Source: Neolentinus lepideus HHB14362 ss-1
Taxonomy: Eukaryota; Basidiomycota; Agaricomycetes; Gloeophyllales; Gloeophyllaceae
Direction: 5' to 3'
Assembly: GCA_001632425.1 (NCBI GenBank)
Contig: KV425600.1
Location: 192,505-223,036, forward strand
DNA length: 30,532 bases
The position numbers and the translations under genes are program-made. Below, piece by piece: positions 18,822 through 29,560 of this stretch; the stretch's first letter is position 1; each line of letters begins with the position of its first letter. The notes beneath the pieces are model-generated. The model had not been told where the DNA came from. It saw only the letters and a list, made by a program, of their open reading frames with translations, and did not search any database.

Positions 18822-19988
18822 TCAATATGTCGCCCTTAATCTCGCGTCACTCCACTCGCGACTATTCACAGGCTCATACTTTGCACCCGTCTCGCCCTCA
18901 CATCCAGGCAAGCAGCTCACGATCGTCTGGTCATCCGGACTGATGAAGAAAGGAATGCTATATCTGGGCATGGTCGTGTCGCCCTCTCCCTCAGCTGGCG
19001 GCGGGGCACGCACGCGGTGCATCGTCGAGCGGAAAGTGTCGTTTGTCCAGCGCTGGAGCATGTCGCCTACGTTTATGACGATTGTGCCCGGGATGGGAGT
19101 GACAGGGAGGAAGGTGGCGGGGTCAGTAGGAGATGCGACTTCCAGGCCGCCTACGGAGTCTATTTTTCGTTAACGCATAATCCGTTAGAATTCCTATCAT
19201 CTAGTTTGATGTAGGAAGTACCTTGGAACAAGAATGTGAGTGTCCCGAAATCGGTATGGGCCGCGATACGTTCCTTCTCGCCCTGACGGAGGTCCTTCAT
19301 CGGAACGGGCGGGTAGTGCAACAAGCGGAGTTGATAGCGCTCATGTGTGTGTGCCTTGAGCAAGAACTCTTGGTCTGGAAGGCTGAGTCCAACGCCGAGT
19401 GCAAGGAGAAGCTGTCGGGCGAGGAGCGTCATCCGGACGTAGAACTTGGTCATGAACGGGCGGAAGCCAGGAAGGGCATCTAATAGAAGTGGTTAGATTG
19501 TCCGGAAGTGCAAGACCTAGACGTGCGTACCTTCGGGTAGCCATATGTTGAGGAGCTTCGTGTCTGTTTCGTTGCCGATCTCGTAGCTTTCCTTGACGTC
19601 AGGGACCTTTCGCGAGGTCACAGCGCCCTTCTCCTTGATGGGATCAATCTGAACGACTTTCTCCTTGCCGACACCGGAGTAGCCACGATGATAGGCGCCG
19701 TCTGGTGGATGCGGTGCGAGCATCTTGGTCTCGTATGGCAGCGCGAATAGTTTGGAACTCTGCGTCGGTACGGTTCAACGAGCTTGGAATTGAAAGGAAT
19801 AAGAGCACAAAACGCACCCAGTTGAAAGTCTCATTGACAAGGTCGTCAGAGACGCCATGCCCGCTGAGGTAGAGGAAGCCAACATTCTTGAAGGCATCTA
19901 TGATCTCTGCTGCGGTGCGCTTGCGCTCCTCCTCGGTTGCATCGTCTCTTGTGAATGCGGAAAAGTCGACGATAGGTACCTGGTTCAT
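18822..19988 (-). CDS. 2-oxoglutarate/Fe(II)-dependent dioxygenase, isopenicillin-N-synthase-like (4 exons, 331 aa)
   Basis: Exons on the minus strand: 19988-19818, 19759-19531, 19479-19222, 19159-18822, with introns of 58, 51 and 62 nt. The product begins MNQVPIVDFSAF. The N-terminal DIOX_N region follows (AAEIIDAFKNVGFLYLSGHG, RGYSGVGKEK, KESYEIGNE). The catalytic double-stranded beta-helix has the iron ligands His208 and Asp210 in AAHTDFGTLTFLFQ and His267 in STMHRV. Arg285 and Ser287 in RYSIPFF form the R-x-S 2-oxoglutarate-binding pair. Length and motif spacing match the family, so the enzyme should be active. The substrate is unknown; relatives include IPNS, flavonoid and gibberellin oxygenases and ethylene-forming enzymes. 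It is divergent from the NCS1 permease gene, and co-regulation is possible but unproven. Confidence 0.93.
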
Positions 19989-20664
19989 CTGGGCGGCTTG
20001 TCGTCTGCCACAGAAAGATAGTGGTACGTTATAATAGTGTTCCGTTGTCGAAGCCAGACTCTGCGGTGCCGCTGGCTTTCCGTGTTCCTGTGTTCCTGTG
20101 TATTCGTGGTTATCAGATAGGCAAAGTGGATTGCCAAGACAGTGTTATTAGTTCAGGACGTGTTGAATGGCAAAAGGTGCTAGGTGTCGTTAAATGTTCA
20201 TCCGGTCCGATGAGGACGGGTGTATATGAAACTATCACATAGAATACGACGGCCGTGGCGGACGTTGCACATTGAACGTCGAATTAGTATATATATGACA
20301 AGTCGCAAGCAGCCACTTTGCTCGCGGCCCGGCCAGCCGTCTTGTTCTGCAGCACGGTTGCTCACGGATGTCTTTATGTTGAGAAAGATATGTTTCGACC
20401 AGCATCCACTACTTTGTTTGAGCCTGGTAATAGCGAGGCACTCGATTGTCCTCCTGAATTTACCCCTTAATGTTGGCGATATCTCTTGGACAAATCAACG
20501 CTTCTCCGCCCTTATCATCGTATCTCCTTGCGATCGCTTCCCCAGATTTTGGAAAAAATGAACGCCCTCTGGTCCTTCTACGTTCCGTCATAAAACCGCC
20601 TTGAAGCTGGACTTTACTGGCCAGCTCCAGTCTCATTTAGCACCCCAGCTTTAGCTCGTGTACC
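19989..20664. promoter_or_regulatory. Divergent promoter of the dioxygenase and NCS1 permease genes
   Basis: This 676-bp gap separates two divergent start codons. GATA-type words appear: TTATCAGATAGG at 20110-20121 (two overlapping cores in opposite orientation) and CTTATC at 20511-20516. Fungal NCS1 permease genes are often under GATA-factor nitrogen control, so these are candidate sites. GATA words are common by chance. The segment just upstream of 20665 is pyrimidine-rich, as expected near a fungal transcription start. Confidence 0.35.
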
Positions 20665-22438
20665 ATGGGTCTCTCGCAGTGGTTGCAAGTCCCTATTGAC
20701 AAGAACGCTGCGTACCGCAACGATGTCTGGACAAACAGGGACCTCATTCCTATCCCTGCAGAACGGCGTACATGGGATGTCTTGGGCTATCTTGGTTATT
20801 GGGTTGTCGGAGGTGCATGCATCAGCGCTTGGACTGCTGGTAAGTCACGGCATACGAGCTCGTTTAGACATTATGTATTGATCCGACGCAGGATCGACCA
20901 TGCTAAGTTATGGTCTAACTGCCCAGGAAGCTATCGGCGCTGTGGTGGTTGGAAGTGTAGTTACCGGTCTGCTCGCAGTTTCCTGCGGATGGATGGGCGA
21001 ACACCACAAGATCGGTTTCACTGTGTCTAGTCGTTTCGTCTGGGGCATGCGCGGCTCCTACTTCCCTGTTTTGTTACGTATATTCACAGCGTGCTGCTGG
21101 ACGGGAATTCAAGGCTACTGGGGTGGTCAGGCAACACGAGTTATGGTACGTTTCCGCGCGTCGTGTACTGCGCATGTCTTCTAACGACTTCACGCAGATA
21201 GGTGCCGTCATACCCGGCTTCGCGCATATGAAGAACACCCTTCCCAGTTCCGCCAAAATTGCCACCAACGATCTCATCGGTACCATCATCTGGTACCTCA
21301 TGTTCGCTATGACGATTTCCGTCCCGCCCGAACGCATGCAGCGCCCCTTCTTCGTCACCTTTGTCCTCTTTACCGGCACCGCGTTCGGCATGCTCATCTG
21401 GGCTGTCAACCAAACTGGAGGCAGCGCAGGGCCGCTTTTCCACGCAACAAGCACTGCATCCCAGGGACGCGGATGGGCATTCATGTTCGGCGTTACCTCG
21501 CTCCTCGGCTCTTGGGGCGCAGGGACGCTCGGGCAGAGCGACTGGACGCGTTACGCGAAGCGTCCGCTTGCACCCACGATCAGCCAAGTAATCGCCGCGC
21601 CCGTCATTATCACGGTAACCGCGCTCATTGGGATTATCGTCACGAGCTGCGGGCAGGAAATCTTCGGCACGCTGATTTGGAACCCAATCGACATGCTCGC
21701 GGAGATCCAGGAGCATTACCACTCCTCCCCGCGCGCCCGCGCCGGTGTGTTCTTTGCGTCAATCGGGCTCGTCGCCAGCCAACTCGCAATCAATACGGTC
21801 CTGAACAGCGTTAGCACCGGGATGGACATGGCTGGTCTCGCTCCGAAGTATATCAACATGCGCCGGGGCGGGTATATTTTGTGCGTAATTGGCCTGGCGA
21901 TCAACCCGTGGCGGCTGGTAGCGACAGCGAACAAGTTCTTGACAGTGCTGTCGGGCTTTGGGGTGTTCCTGGCACCGATGACCGGGATTCTACTCGCGGA
22001 GTACTTGGTGGTTCGCAAACAGAAGCTAAGAGTGAGCCATCTGTACCGCGGAGACCCGGAGAGCATTTACTGGTATTGTGAGTTATGCCAATGCCTTTAC
22101 CATTTACAGGAACTAAGCCGTTCACAGGGCATGGATTCAACTGGAGAGTGCTCGGCCCGTGGGTAATGGGCATGTGGCCACTCATGCCAGGGTTCGTTGC
22201 AGGCGTCAGAGGAAGCACCGTTGCGGTAGGCTGGACCAGGTTGTTTAACCTTACTTTCCTCGTCGGCCTCGCAATCAGCTTTGCGTGCACGCTTGTTGTG
22301 GATTGGATGTTCCCTCCGCCGCATCTGGGCGAGGAGGACGAGTATAATCCGTTCGTGGATGAATCAGAGCCGGGGATGGAAGGTAGTGAGGAGCTGGACG
22401 AGAAGAAAGATTTCATCGTCGAGGAGGCTTCGGTGTAG
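20665..22438 (+). CDS. NCS1-family nucleobase/nucleoside/vitamin permease (4 exons, 539 aa)
   Basis: Exons: 20665-20839, 20892-21145, 21198-22077, 22128-22438; introns are 50-52 nt. The N-terminus has the NCS1 signature NRDLIPIPAERRTW. Helix 1 (GYLGYWVVGGACISAWTAGS) follows, then GEHHKIGFTVSSRFVWG, RGSYFPVLLRIFTACCW and GIQGYWGGQ, and later WAVNQTGGSAGPLF, GQSDWTRYAK, NTVLNSVSTGMDMAGL and NPWRLVATANKFLTVLSGFG. About twelve membrane segments are expected. The C-terminal tail is acidic (EEDEYNPFVDESEPG). These plasma-membrane symporters import uracil, uridine, allantoin, cytosine/purines, thiamine or nicotinamide riboside. The overall wording is closest to the Fur-type branch, but the substrate is not decided by sequence reading. 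Confidence 0.95.
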
Positions 22439-24892
22439 ACCGGGTTCAATGAGCTGCTTACCCTATTTTTATGGAACTGTGTACGTTTTACGATCAATAT
22501 CTCTGGGATGGAATAGACGATAAAAAACGTGCCACATTACGGCTGAACAATAAACTCTTGCATGGTCATTGCAAAGACCCAGAATCCACGAGCTCAACGC
22601 TAGATTTGCGTCCTGTGTTCAACCACCCAAGTTGCCCTCGAGAGCAGACACATTGAAGTAGCTCTTGACCCTGTATTGTTTTGGTGATACTTGACGAAAA
22701 TCCGTATATCAGCTGTTTTGAGCAGATTCAAACATCAACGCGTCCGCAGAACCAAAGTACCCTTCAACCTGTCTTGTAAGTTATAGGAAACAGTGTCTGT
22801 GCCGAGGACAACGCGCGCGAAGGTGGCGGTTGGAACAATCGCTAGACGCATAAACCTATATAGAGAATGGGAGTCTGTCTACCTTGTACTCGTATAAATG
22901 CTGGGAATGCCTTTCGAAAGCAGTCCGGGACTCAGATCTCTTGTGAGCAGCAATTCGAGTCTTCGTAACATTGGACGCCACAGAAATCGATGAGTTTGGG
23001 TACGCACTTGCTTCGGAGGCCTGCACTGATATAACACCGCGAACGTGCACTGGTCGATCCATCATTGTATCGTAGTAATCCCCAGTTCGTCCGATTTGGG
23101 AGCGGCAGACATCTACTGCAGGCATAGATTAGTCGCAAGTTGGGATAGATGCTGACCAAAAGACTGCTGACCGCCTCTATTGGATCCGCCGTAGTCTCGA
23201 CCAACCATCAAAACGCTCGATAGCAAGGCCTGTCACGGTAAGGATAAGGTGAGACCAGAACAAGAGATCGGGTATTGCAATAGATCGGGTATTGAAGAAC
23301 AAGGGACTCGACTCGCCTCAGTTGCCCAGTGCAACACTTCACTGTTCTTGCTACAGTATATTTGCCAGGTACTTCGTGACGCAAGTCTCCAGGGCATGAT
23401 TGAAGACGCTGATATGACTGACATGTCATCAGAACATCAGATAAATGTGTAGTGTTGCCATCGCTTGTTGTCCCTGAACAATACACAGACTCGCCAGCCT
23501 AGCTTTTGATTCATCTCGGGTTTCACGTCACCGAACCATTACGACTGAATTCTATGCCTGGTTTCGCTGAGCCTGTTGACCATAAAATAATATACGCATC
23601 AAGGGCCCAGGTTGCTGCGAACGGGATCTGGAACACTGACCCGAAGGCTCTTAATTCCGTGGTACCGCTCGGTAAGCCCGTTGATAACACATTCACGACA
23701 TACGGGATTGCCGACGGGCGACAATCTTGAGTTCTAGGTATTAGGCCGGCTCCGCTCCTCACAACAATATCGCGAGCACCTGGGAACAGATCCGGGGGAT
23801 AAATTAGCCTTGAGGAAGAGGTAAAGGAATGGAGTCGGAGGAACTTGGCTAGAAGTCGGTGTCGCGTTCGTGTGAGAGCTCGGGAGAGAGGACCCACGTC
23901 GAGACAGAGGTGAGTATAGGCATCGTCGTCCATGGCCACATGTCAAGGAAAACCTGCCGTGGTCTCCAGACAGTCAACATAAAGCCTTCGGCGCAGACTA
24001 TCACGTCTCGAGACTCGTCACTGACGCCCCAGGCGCTGACGAAGTTATCGGGGTACATAATGCCAAGCCAACGGCTTGATCACATCTATTCAGACATCAT
24101 TAGACTGTCGATCCGATGATCACGTCTGTCAAAAACCTACTGTTATAATTACTGCACCAAATTTCGGGTCGTGGGGATAGAAGCAGTCAGTGCTTTCTGA
24201 CAGAATAACTCCGGTTCTCTGCGCTCACTAACCTGTTGTGGATGGACTAGGAACGGCATGCGACTCGCCTACGAACCTCGGAGAGATGGAAGCAGCTGTG
24301 GTGCATTGCATACATGCTCTAAAACGGGTATTCCGTTATATTACAAGCTTGGAAGGATACTCGTGGCATGTTCTTATGATGGTGCATCTGCAGAGCAAGG
24401 AATATTCTATGATGGCGGAAGTGCGTGAGACATGATGGTTTGGACGGACATTCTTTGGTAATTCTGGAACACAGTCCTTGTGGCAGGATCAGGAACGTGG
24501 CGTGCCAGAAGGAGGTTGAAATTCCGAGGTAAAATGCAAGGGAGTTATTATTTGGAATTGTAGTAAAAAATAGACTTACAATGTAGTGTAGGGCCGGTAG
24601 ATACGCGTCTGCGCGGAGTTTCAATCGGAAACGTGTCAGGGATCCCAATACGGTGTCGTAGGTCGCGCGCCGGCCCTCTCTGCTCTTGCTTCCTGCTCTT
24701 ACGACCTACTCTAGCAAAGCTACACTAAAGCCACTCATCTCTACGCCAAACTGTAGCAATTCGCTCAGAACACGAATATTCTGCTCTCGCGATATCTCTA
24801 GGACACTCGACGCTTGGATATTCCGGATATTCGAATTCGACTTTCCTTTGCTATTATTTACCGTTCTCGTTCATTGTTGACGGACAGTCGCC
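22439..24892. other. Gene-poor region with possible decayed coding fragments
   Basis: I could not build a gene here. A minus-strand frame ending at 22856 has a coding-like stretch (RIAAHKRSESRTAFER, HLYEYK), and another at 23939-23523 includes ELRAFGSVFQIPFAATW. Neither can be extended by convincing splice sites, so they may be relics or chance. A 13-bp direct repeat, AGATCGGGTATTG, occurs twice about 17 bp apart near 23265-23295. The last 200 bp before 24892 contain pyrimidine-rich tracts that probably belong to the promoter of the next gene. Confidence 0.4.
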
Positions 24893-26558
24893 ATGCAACA
24901 AGCGCGACCAGCCGCAGCGACTCCGCTGGGGCTAGTCATACCCCGTCCTGTTGCGCCAACCAGACGTTCTTCAGGTTTGCGCCCAGGCCTTGCTTCGCCG
25001 CGCACGCCTTTGAGTTGCGCTACCCCCCCTTCTTCATTCTTCTTCAACGCGTCTACCTCCAGTAGAAGAAGCAGAGACAGCGGCTCTAGCTGGAACAGCT
25101 CCAATGGAGACGATGCCGATGCTCCCGAAGTGGAATGGACCGCGGACCACGTTCTCCGACTTCAAAGAGTGAGTGTTGCTAGTCCATCATGCGAGCTTTT
25201 GTTCTGAACGCAGTCGTTGTCAGACTCTGGATGCCCTTCCATCCCATGTACTCACCCCATTCACCGGTCCTGTTCCTCCCTCAAATCTGCTGGATAAAAT
25301 TGCTAAAGCACTTGCCGAGCACGCCGATTGGCCTCACTCGCTTCGCGCAACACGCGCAAAGATCGTCGAGCTAGCGAATTCTCATGGCACAGAAAGCAGT
25401 GTTGATGGAGAGGCTAATGACAGGGACTCTGTCAACACAGGAGTGCTCAAGCCCACCACCAACACTGGACCAAAGCGGGCCCTCTATCGACAGTCATCTA
25501 TGGATTTTATACAAACCGATAAACATGATCTGGGGAGTAGTGAGAGAATTGCGCGGTACGCCCTCTCCTCTTACACTTTAACTGTTCGATCTCAAGTCCT
25601 CCCCAGCCTTTCACGCCGTCTGCAAAAGACCGATCGCATGATTGCTAACCCAGCATACCATCCTTACTCTCGTCCGTCAACGCCGTCCTCACAGTCGTCT
25701 GTTTCGGAAAATGCTCCAAGTCTACTTCCGTCGGCGCTTCCGCAGCGCGGTTCTCGTCCAGAGCCCTTGCGCCGCGCATACTCTGGCGCATACCAACCAC
25801 CCGATTTGAACGAATCGCCCGCTCCGAACAGCCGCGTATCGCGCCTTCGTAGAAGCGAATCTTTCGTAAGCCACGCGGCTTCCCCGAGGCCTTTCAAGCG
25901 TGCTCCGAGCTTCAGCAGCTCTTCCGATACCTCCCGAATGAGCGTCGTTGAGTCTGTCAAGGGCAATAACGCCCCTTCATCGGACGAAGAAGAGAAGGCC
26001 CGGTCCAAGCAAGCCAAGAAGCCCAGGACCAAGGCCGGTTCTCCCACGCCTGTGCGAATCTCTGTCGCACTATCCAATTATTCGTCACGCTCGTCGGACA
26101 CCAAGAAGGATGATTCGGACTACAGCTCTAATTCCTTATCATCTTCCTCGACTAAGGTATCCGTCTCTGGTACGCAAGCAGCTTCTCCTACCTCCCCGAA
26201 CATCCCCGGAAGTACTGCGACGAAGCGACCTCGTCAGAACGTCCAACGAAATCCCAGTATTCTTGGGGGACTGCTCCCTGGCATTGTAGAGCAAGAGCCT
26301 GTCAGCAAGACCGGCAGCCGCGGATCCCTTCCGGGCTCTACCGTTCCTCGCACGACCAAGTTAATACCTCCTCGTACCCTTCGGCGTGTTAAACGCACTG
26401 ATCTTCGCTCTGGCATCCTCCCCAGTCTTAGCAGGAAGATCTCGTTCGGCAGTCTCACCGCTCCTCGTGATGACGACGACGGGAACTACCCTTCTACAGG
26501 CAGTCTTGAGTCAACTGGCTCGGGCTCTGGGTTGGGTGAGCCCTTCGAGCTACACTGA
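24893..26558 (+). CDS. Ser/Pro/Arg-rich, largely disordered protein of unknown function (2 exons, 536 aa)
   Basis: Exons: 24893-25168 and 25224-26558, joined across a 55-nt GT-AG intron (GTGAGT...TTGTCAG), so that VLRLQR runs into TLDALPSHVL. The nearer CAG at 25211-25213 would shift the frame. Most of the product is low in hydrophobics and rich in Ser, Thr, Pro and Arg, with acidic/basic patches (SSDEEEKARSKQAKKPRTK). The only likely folded part is residues about 85-145 (ADHVLRLQR; NLLDKIAKALAEHADW; LRATRAKIVEL), which looks helical. Recurrent RxxS motifs (YRQSSMDF, RRAYSG, RRSESF, KRAPSFSSSS) look like basophilic kinase or 14-3-3 sites. I do not recognise the family. A cytoskeletal, signalling or nuclear scaffold role would fit but is a guess. 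Confidence 0.75.
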
Positions 26559-28019
26559 CAGGCTGAGCGCAGGGCCAAATCGAGGAGAGAGGTTCGGAAG
26601 GGCGGAGAAGATATGCGATATTGTGTACGTTGAAAGTGCGACCTTGCTTTTACTACTCGGAGCCCAAGGCGGGTACATCTGTCAATATATGTACAATAAA
26701 GCCCACCACCGCCGGACGGCTAGGCCCGCTAGATGCGAAGGAAGGTTGCCAGGCGACCTGGGATTGCTGGCTACCCACTTGCGTCTGGGTCAATGACTTG
26801 TACGATTTCCTTGGAGACAACTCACACTACATACAATACGCGTATCCACTTGCCTAGGACCCACGAGCGCCACTCTGTCTACCTCACTTCCCGACCTCGA
26901 TTTCGCCTGCCCTTAGACTATTCTGTGTATATCTAATCATCTTCAAGACGGACACCGACGCGGAAATGCAATTTCTGTTGGACCATCTTTCAAGTGATAT
27001 ATCTCATCTATCAAATCTGTTACTCTTTTCGCCACTTCTCCTTCTGCTGTCACGCTTTCCAGTTCTGTTCAGCCTCAACCGACTGTGTACCCTCCTTCCC
27101 ATTTCCTTGTACCGTCTCTCAAGTCTATTTGCTTCTTTGGTTGGCAGGGCCGACGTTGTACTTGTTGCTTGTTCACTCTCCTCGTCCCCTGCCTTCCACG
27201 TTCCTTCCCATTGCCTTTACCCTCGTATCCATCCGCTGTTTTCTTTTATGCAGCTGGACAGCCACACTCCTTCAATTGATTCCCTCTACTCTGGTCTTTC
27301 CGTGTACAACATGTACTTACGCTCACAAACACGCTCCTTCGGACTCACTTTTCCTATTTACTGCACGGCGATGCCTTTTGCCTCTATTGCGAAACTTTCT
27401 TACCCCGATGTTTCTTAGTGTGACCATTGCCGTGCTGTACTCTACTCCTTCATGCTTCGCGTTACCCTCCGGACCTTTGTCCACTGAGTTTCTTCGGGCA
27501 CTACGTACAGTGTGATATCTTTTCACTCGTTGGATTTCAACTCTTTCAAGCAATTATTTCACTGACTTCGCGCTTTGTTTCTATGCGAGTCGACGTGATA
27601 TCCGTTTGTTTTGCAGGTGTTTACATTCCTTGTTTCCAGTTTCGCATGCTTAGCTTTCCCTTTTGCTCTCGTTCATAGGGACTTCGCATGTGTTGTAACT
27701 CTTGTGTAAGAGTGTCGAAACTGTACTGTACCAGCAGAACAATGTACATCTGATGTAGTTTACTTCAGTCGCGAGTCTGGACATCGCGTTGTCAGGTATT
27801 CGGACTCGTGTCAAAGAGCATCGTTATTCTGGCATTCAATGCACAACTAGCCTCGGGCGGTGAATTTTTGGATAACTTTCGCAGTATACATCCATGCAGG
27901 TCTCTGACTCGGCGGTCAGAAGAAGTAAATCGTATGGATAGATACATGTGACGTACAGTCCGCTCAATATGATGTTCCAACTTGTATCAGTGGTCGCATT
28001 ATCCTCCATCTCCATTCCC
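26559..28019. other. Intergenic region with a long pyrimidine-rich tract
   Basis: From about 26870 to 27680 the plus strand is markedly C+T-rich, with runs such as TCTCCTTCTGCTGTC and CCTTCCCATTTCCTTG. The tract yields long hydrophobic frames in all three plus frames (Leu/Phe/Ser/Cys), a composition effect and not coding. Upstream of it are the presumed 3' UTR of the Ser-rich gene and an AATAAA at 26695-26700. I find no gene here. Confidence 0.5.
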
Positions 28020-28333
28020 TCAGCTATGCGCCGCCGCCGCAATTTTTGCTCGGCGCTCCGCAATCTCAACCTCCTTTTGCGCGATGAGAACAGCGGAATG
28101 CTCATTCCACACGTGCGCCCAATATCCAGCGAAGCCAAAGACAGCCATGGCTATGACATGACCACCAGGATCTATAGACATGAACAGAGCACGCGTGCAT
28201 GAACATAACTAGTAACGGAATGTTCTCTGGCGAACTTACTAGACATCAGATTGCGCCGTTGGATGCCCAACTGGCCCATCCTAGCGACAAAGCCGAAGAA
28301 AGAGAAGCCGAGTATGCTTGTGAGGGCAGTCAT
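28020..28333 (-). CDS. Small single-pass membrane protein resembling a complex I accessory subunit (2 exons, 81 aa)
   Basis: Exons on the minus strand: 28333-28240 and 28171-28020, with a 68-nt intron (GTAAGT...CTATAG). The product starts MTALTSILGFSFFGFVARMG and continues with QLGIQRR, GGHVIAMAVFGFAGYWAHVW, and a charged helix with KEVEIAERRAK. The pattern is hydrophobic segment, QLGI-x-x-R, Gly-Gly, GYW, then a basic amphipathic helix. It resembles the small fungal NADH:ubiquinone oxidoreductase subunit annotated as 14-kDa or NUXM-like, which sits in the mitochondrial inner membrane. The match is from memory of the pattern, so the function is tentative, while the gene structure itself is well supported. 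It diverges from the TPR gene. Confidence 0.65.
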
Positions 28334-28595
28334 GGATGGACCCCTGCTCGACGATCAATGCGGCGGTAAGGAACTCGAAGTGATGAAGTGACTTCAGCGC
28401 CGGAACCACGCGGATGGCCCGAGATGGAATCAAAGGACTGCAATACGCGTGGCCGCGAGCTGTAAGAAATGAAGCATGCCACTTAGTCTCATTCACTTTG
28501 TCTATACCGCCACCCAAGCCTCTCTGTGTCTAAGTACTACATTGAAGAAATAGACAACTCTTCATCGATTACCTCTCCAGATTTCAAGAGAAACC
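28334..28595. promoter_or_regulatory. Divergent promoter between the complex I-like and TPR genes
   Basis: 262 bp separate the two start codons, so both promoters and 5' UTRs share this space. A CACTTTGTCTATACC stretch near 28493-28510 and pyrimidine runs before 28595 are the only notable features. No clear TATA box is seen for either gene. Confidence 0.4.
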
Positions 28596-29560
28596 ATGGC
28601 ACAAGAAAACGCCGATACTCCTGTTCTTGATCCTGCACAGCAGACCAAATTCGACACGGCGCGCCAGAAGAAGGACATTGGGGACCAAGCGTTCAAGGCT
28701 GGGGACCTCAAAGTCGGTAGGGATATGTTTTTTCTTGCGTCTGTTCCGTTTGGCACCTAATTCAAGTTGCTGAAAGCCCTGCGATCATATCATGAGGTAC
28801 GCGGTCCGTGGCGTCTGCGGTCGCAATGTGCTAACTGGGAGACGCGTAGTCTCTGATGTATCTGCACGGTCTGAACACGTATGCATAGTACGCTATGCCG
28901 ATGATAACCAGAATCGCTAACTTGAATCGCGATTGAAGGACGGCTGCACAGGCGGCGGCGCCAGCGGATAGGGAGAGCCCCAAGAACCAGAATCCAGAAG
29001 TACGTCAACCGTCCGCTTCTCACGTATAGTGGGAAATGCGTGTTGAACCTGATGAGTTACTCAGATCGATGAAATGCTCGAAAAAATCTACAACAATATG
29101 TCTGCGTGCCACATGAAGCAAGGGAACTGGCAGAGAGCATTGGACACCGCAGACAAGGTACACCCGAGTCATGATTGCGCCCAGTTCGTCATACATATGA
29201 CGTTTCATCCAGGCCCTTAAGAAGAATGAGAAGAATTACAAGGCCATGTTCAGGAAGGGGAAGGCCCTCGGCGAACTAGGCTATTTCGAGAAGAGTGAGA
29301 AGATATTAGAGGATTTGTTGCAAAAAAATCCTAGTGGTACGTCAGATCATCCGCCTGCTGGGATTGTGGCTTAGTTGTGCTGTCTAGACGCTCCCACCAT
29401 CAATCAGGAACTCGCTCGCCTTCGCGCTGTCGAGAGAGAGAGAGAACGTGTGGCGAATCAGAAGTTCAAAGGTCAGTGTCTTGCTATGTCTTTGGATAAC
29501 TCTCCGCTGATATGCCTACATTCAGGGTTTTTGTTGAAAGACAAGAAACCTGCAGCATAA
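28596..29560 (+). CDS. Tetratricopeptide-repeat co-chaperone-like protein (8 exons, 190 aa)
   Basis: Exons: 28596-28712, 28767-28796, 28850-28878, 28939-28999, 29065-29157, 29213-29336, 29388-29471, 29526-29560. Introns are 51-65 nt, and the first uses a GTCGGT donor. The product begins MAQENADTPVLDPAQQ. TPR1 is at about 25-57 (DIGDQAFKAGD; ALRSYHESLMYLHGL). An Ala/Pro/Asn-rich linker follows at about 60-79. TPR2 is at about 86-119 (IYNNMSACHMKQGNWQRALD) and TPR3 at about 120-152 (AMFRKGKALGELGYFEKSEK). A basic tail ends FLLKDKKPAA. The arrangement resembles the TPR part of FKBP-type immunophilins and TTC9-like proteins, which bind Hsp70/Hsp90 C-termini, but no prolyl isomerase domain is present. 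Two exons are only 29 and 30 nt long, so the gene is easily missed by gene finders. Confidence 0.88.

Noticed and set aside
21141..22497. Antisense frames over the NCS1 permease
   Set aside because: They are shadows of the permease exons, with charged low-complexity translations and no domain.
24238..24435. Possible Copia-type polymerase fragment (ALKRVFRYI resembles a Copia RNase H/RT linker phrase)
   Set aside because: The likeness is limited to about nine residues. Nothing around it in any frame continues a Copia protein, so I treat it as chance.
26966..27515. Overlapping hydrophobic open frames that resemble membrane proteins
   Set aside because: All plus frames across the pyrimidine-rich tract give Leu/Phe/Ser/Cys-rich peptides. 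This is a composition effect, and there is no domain or splice structure.
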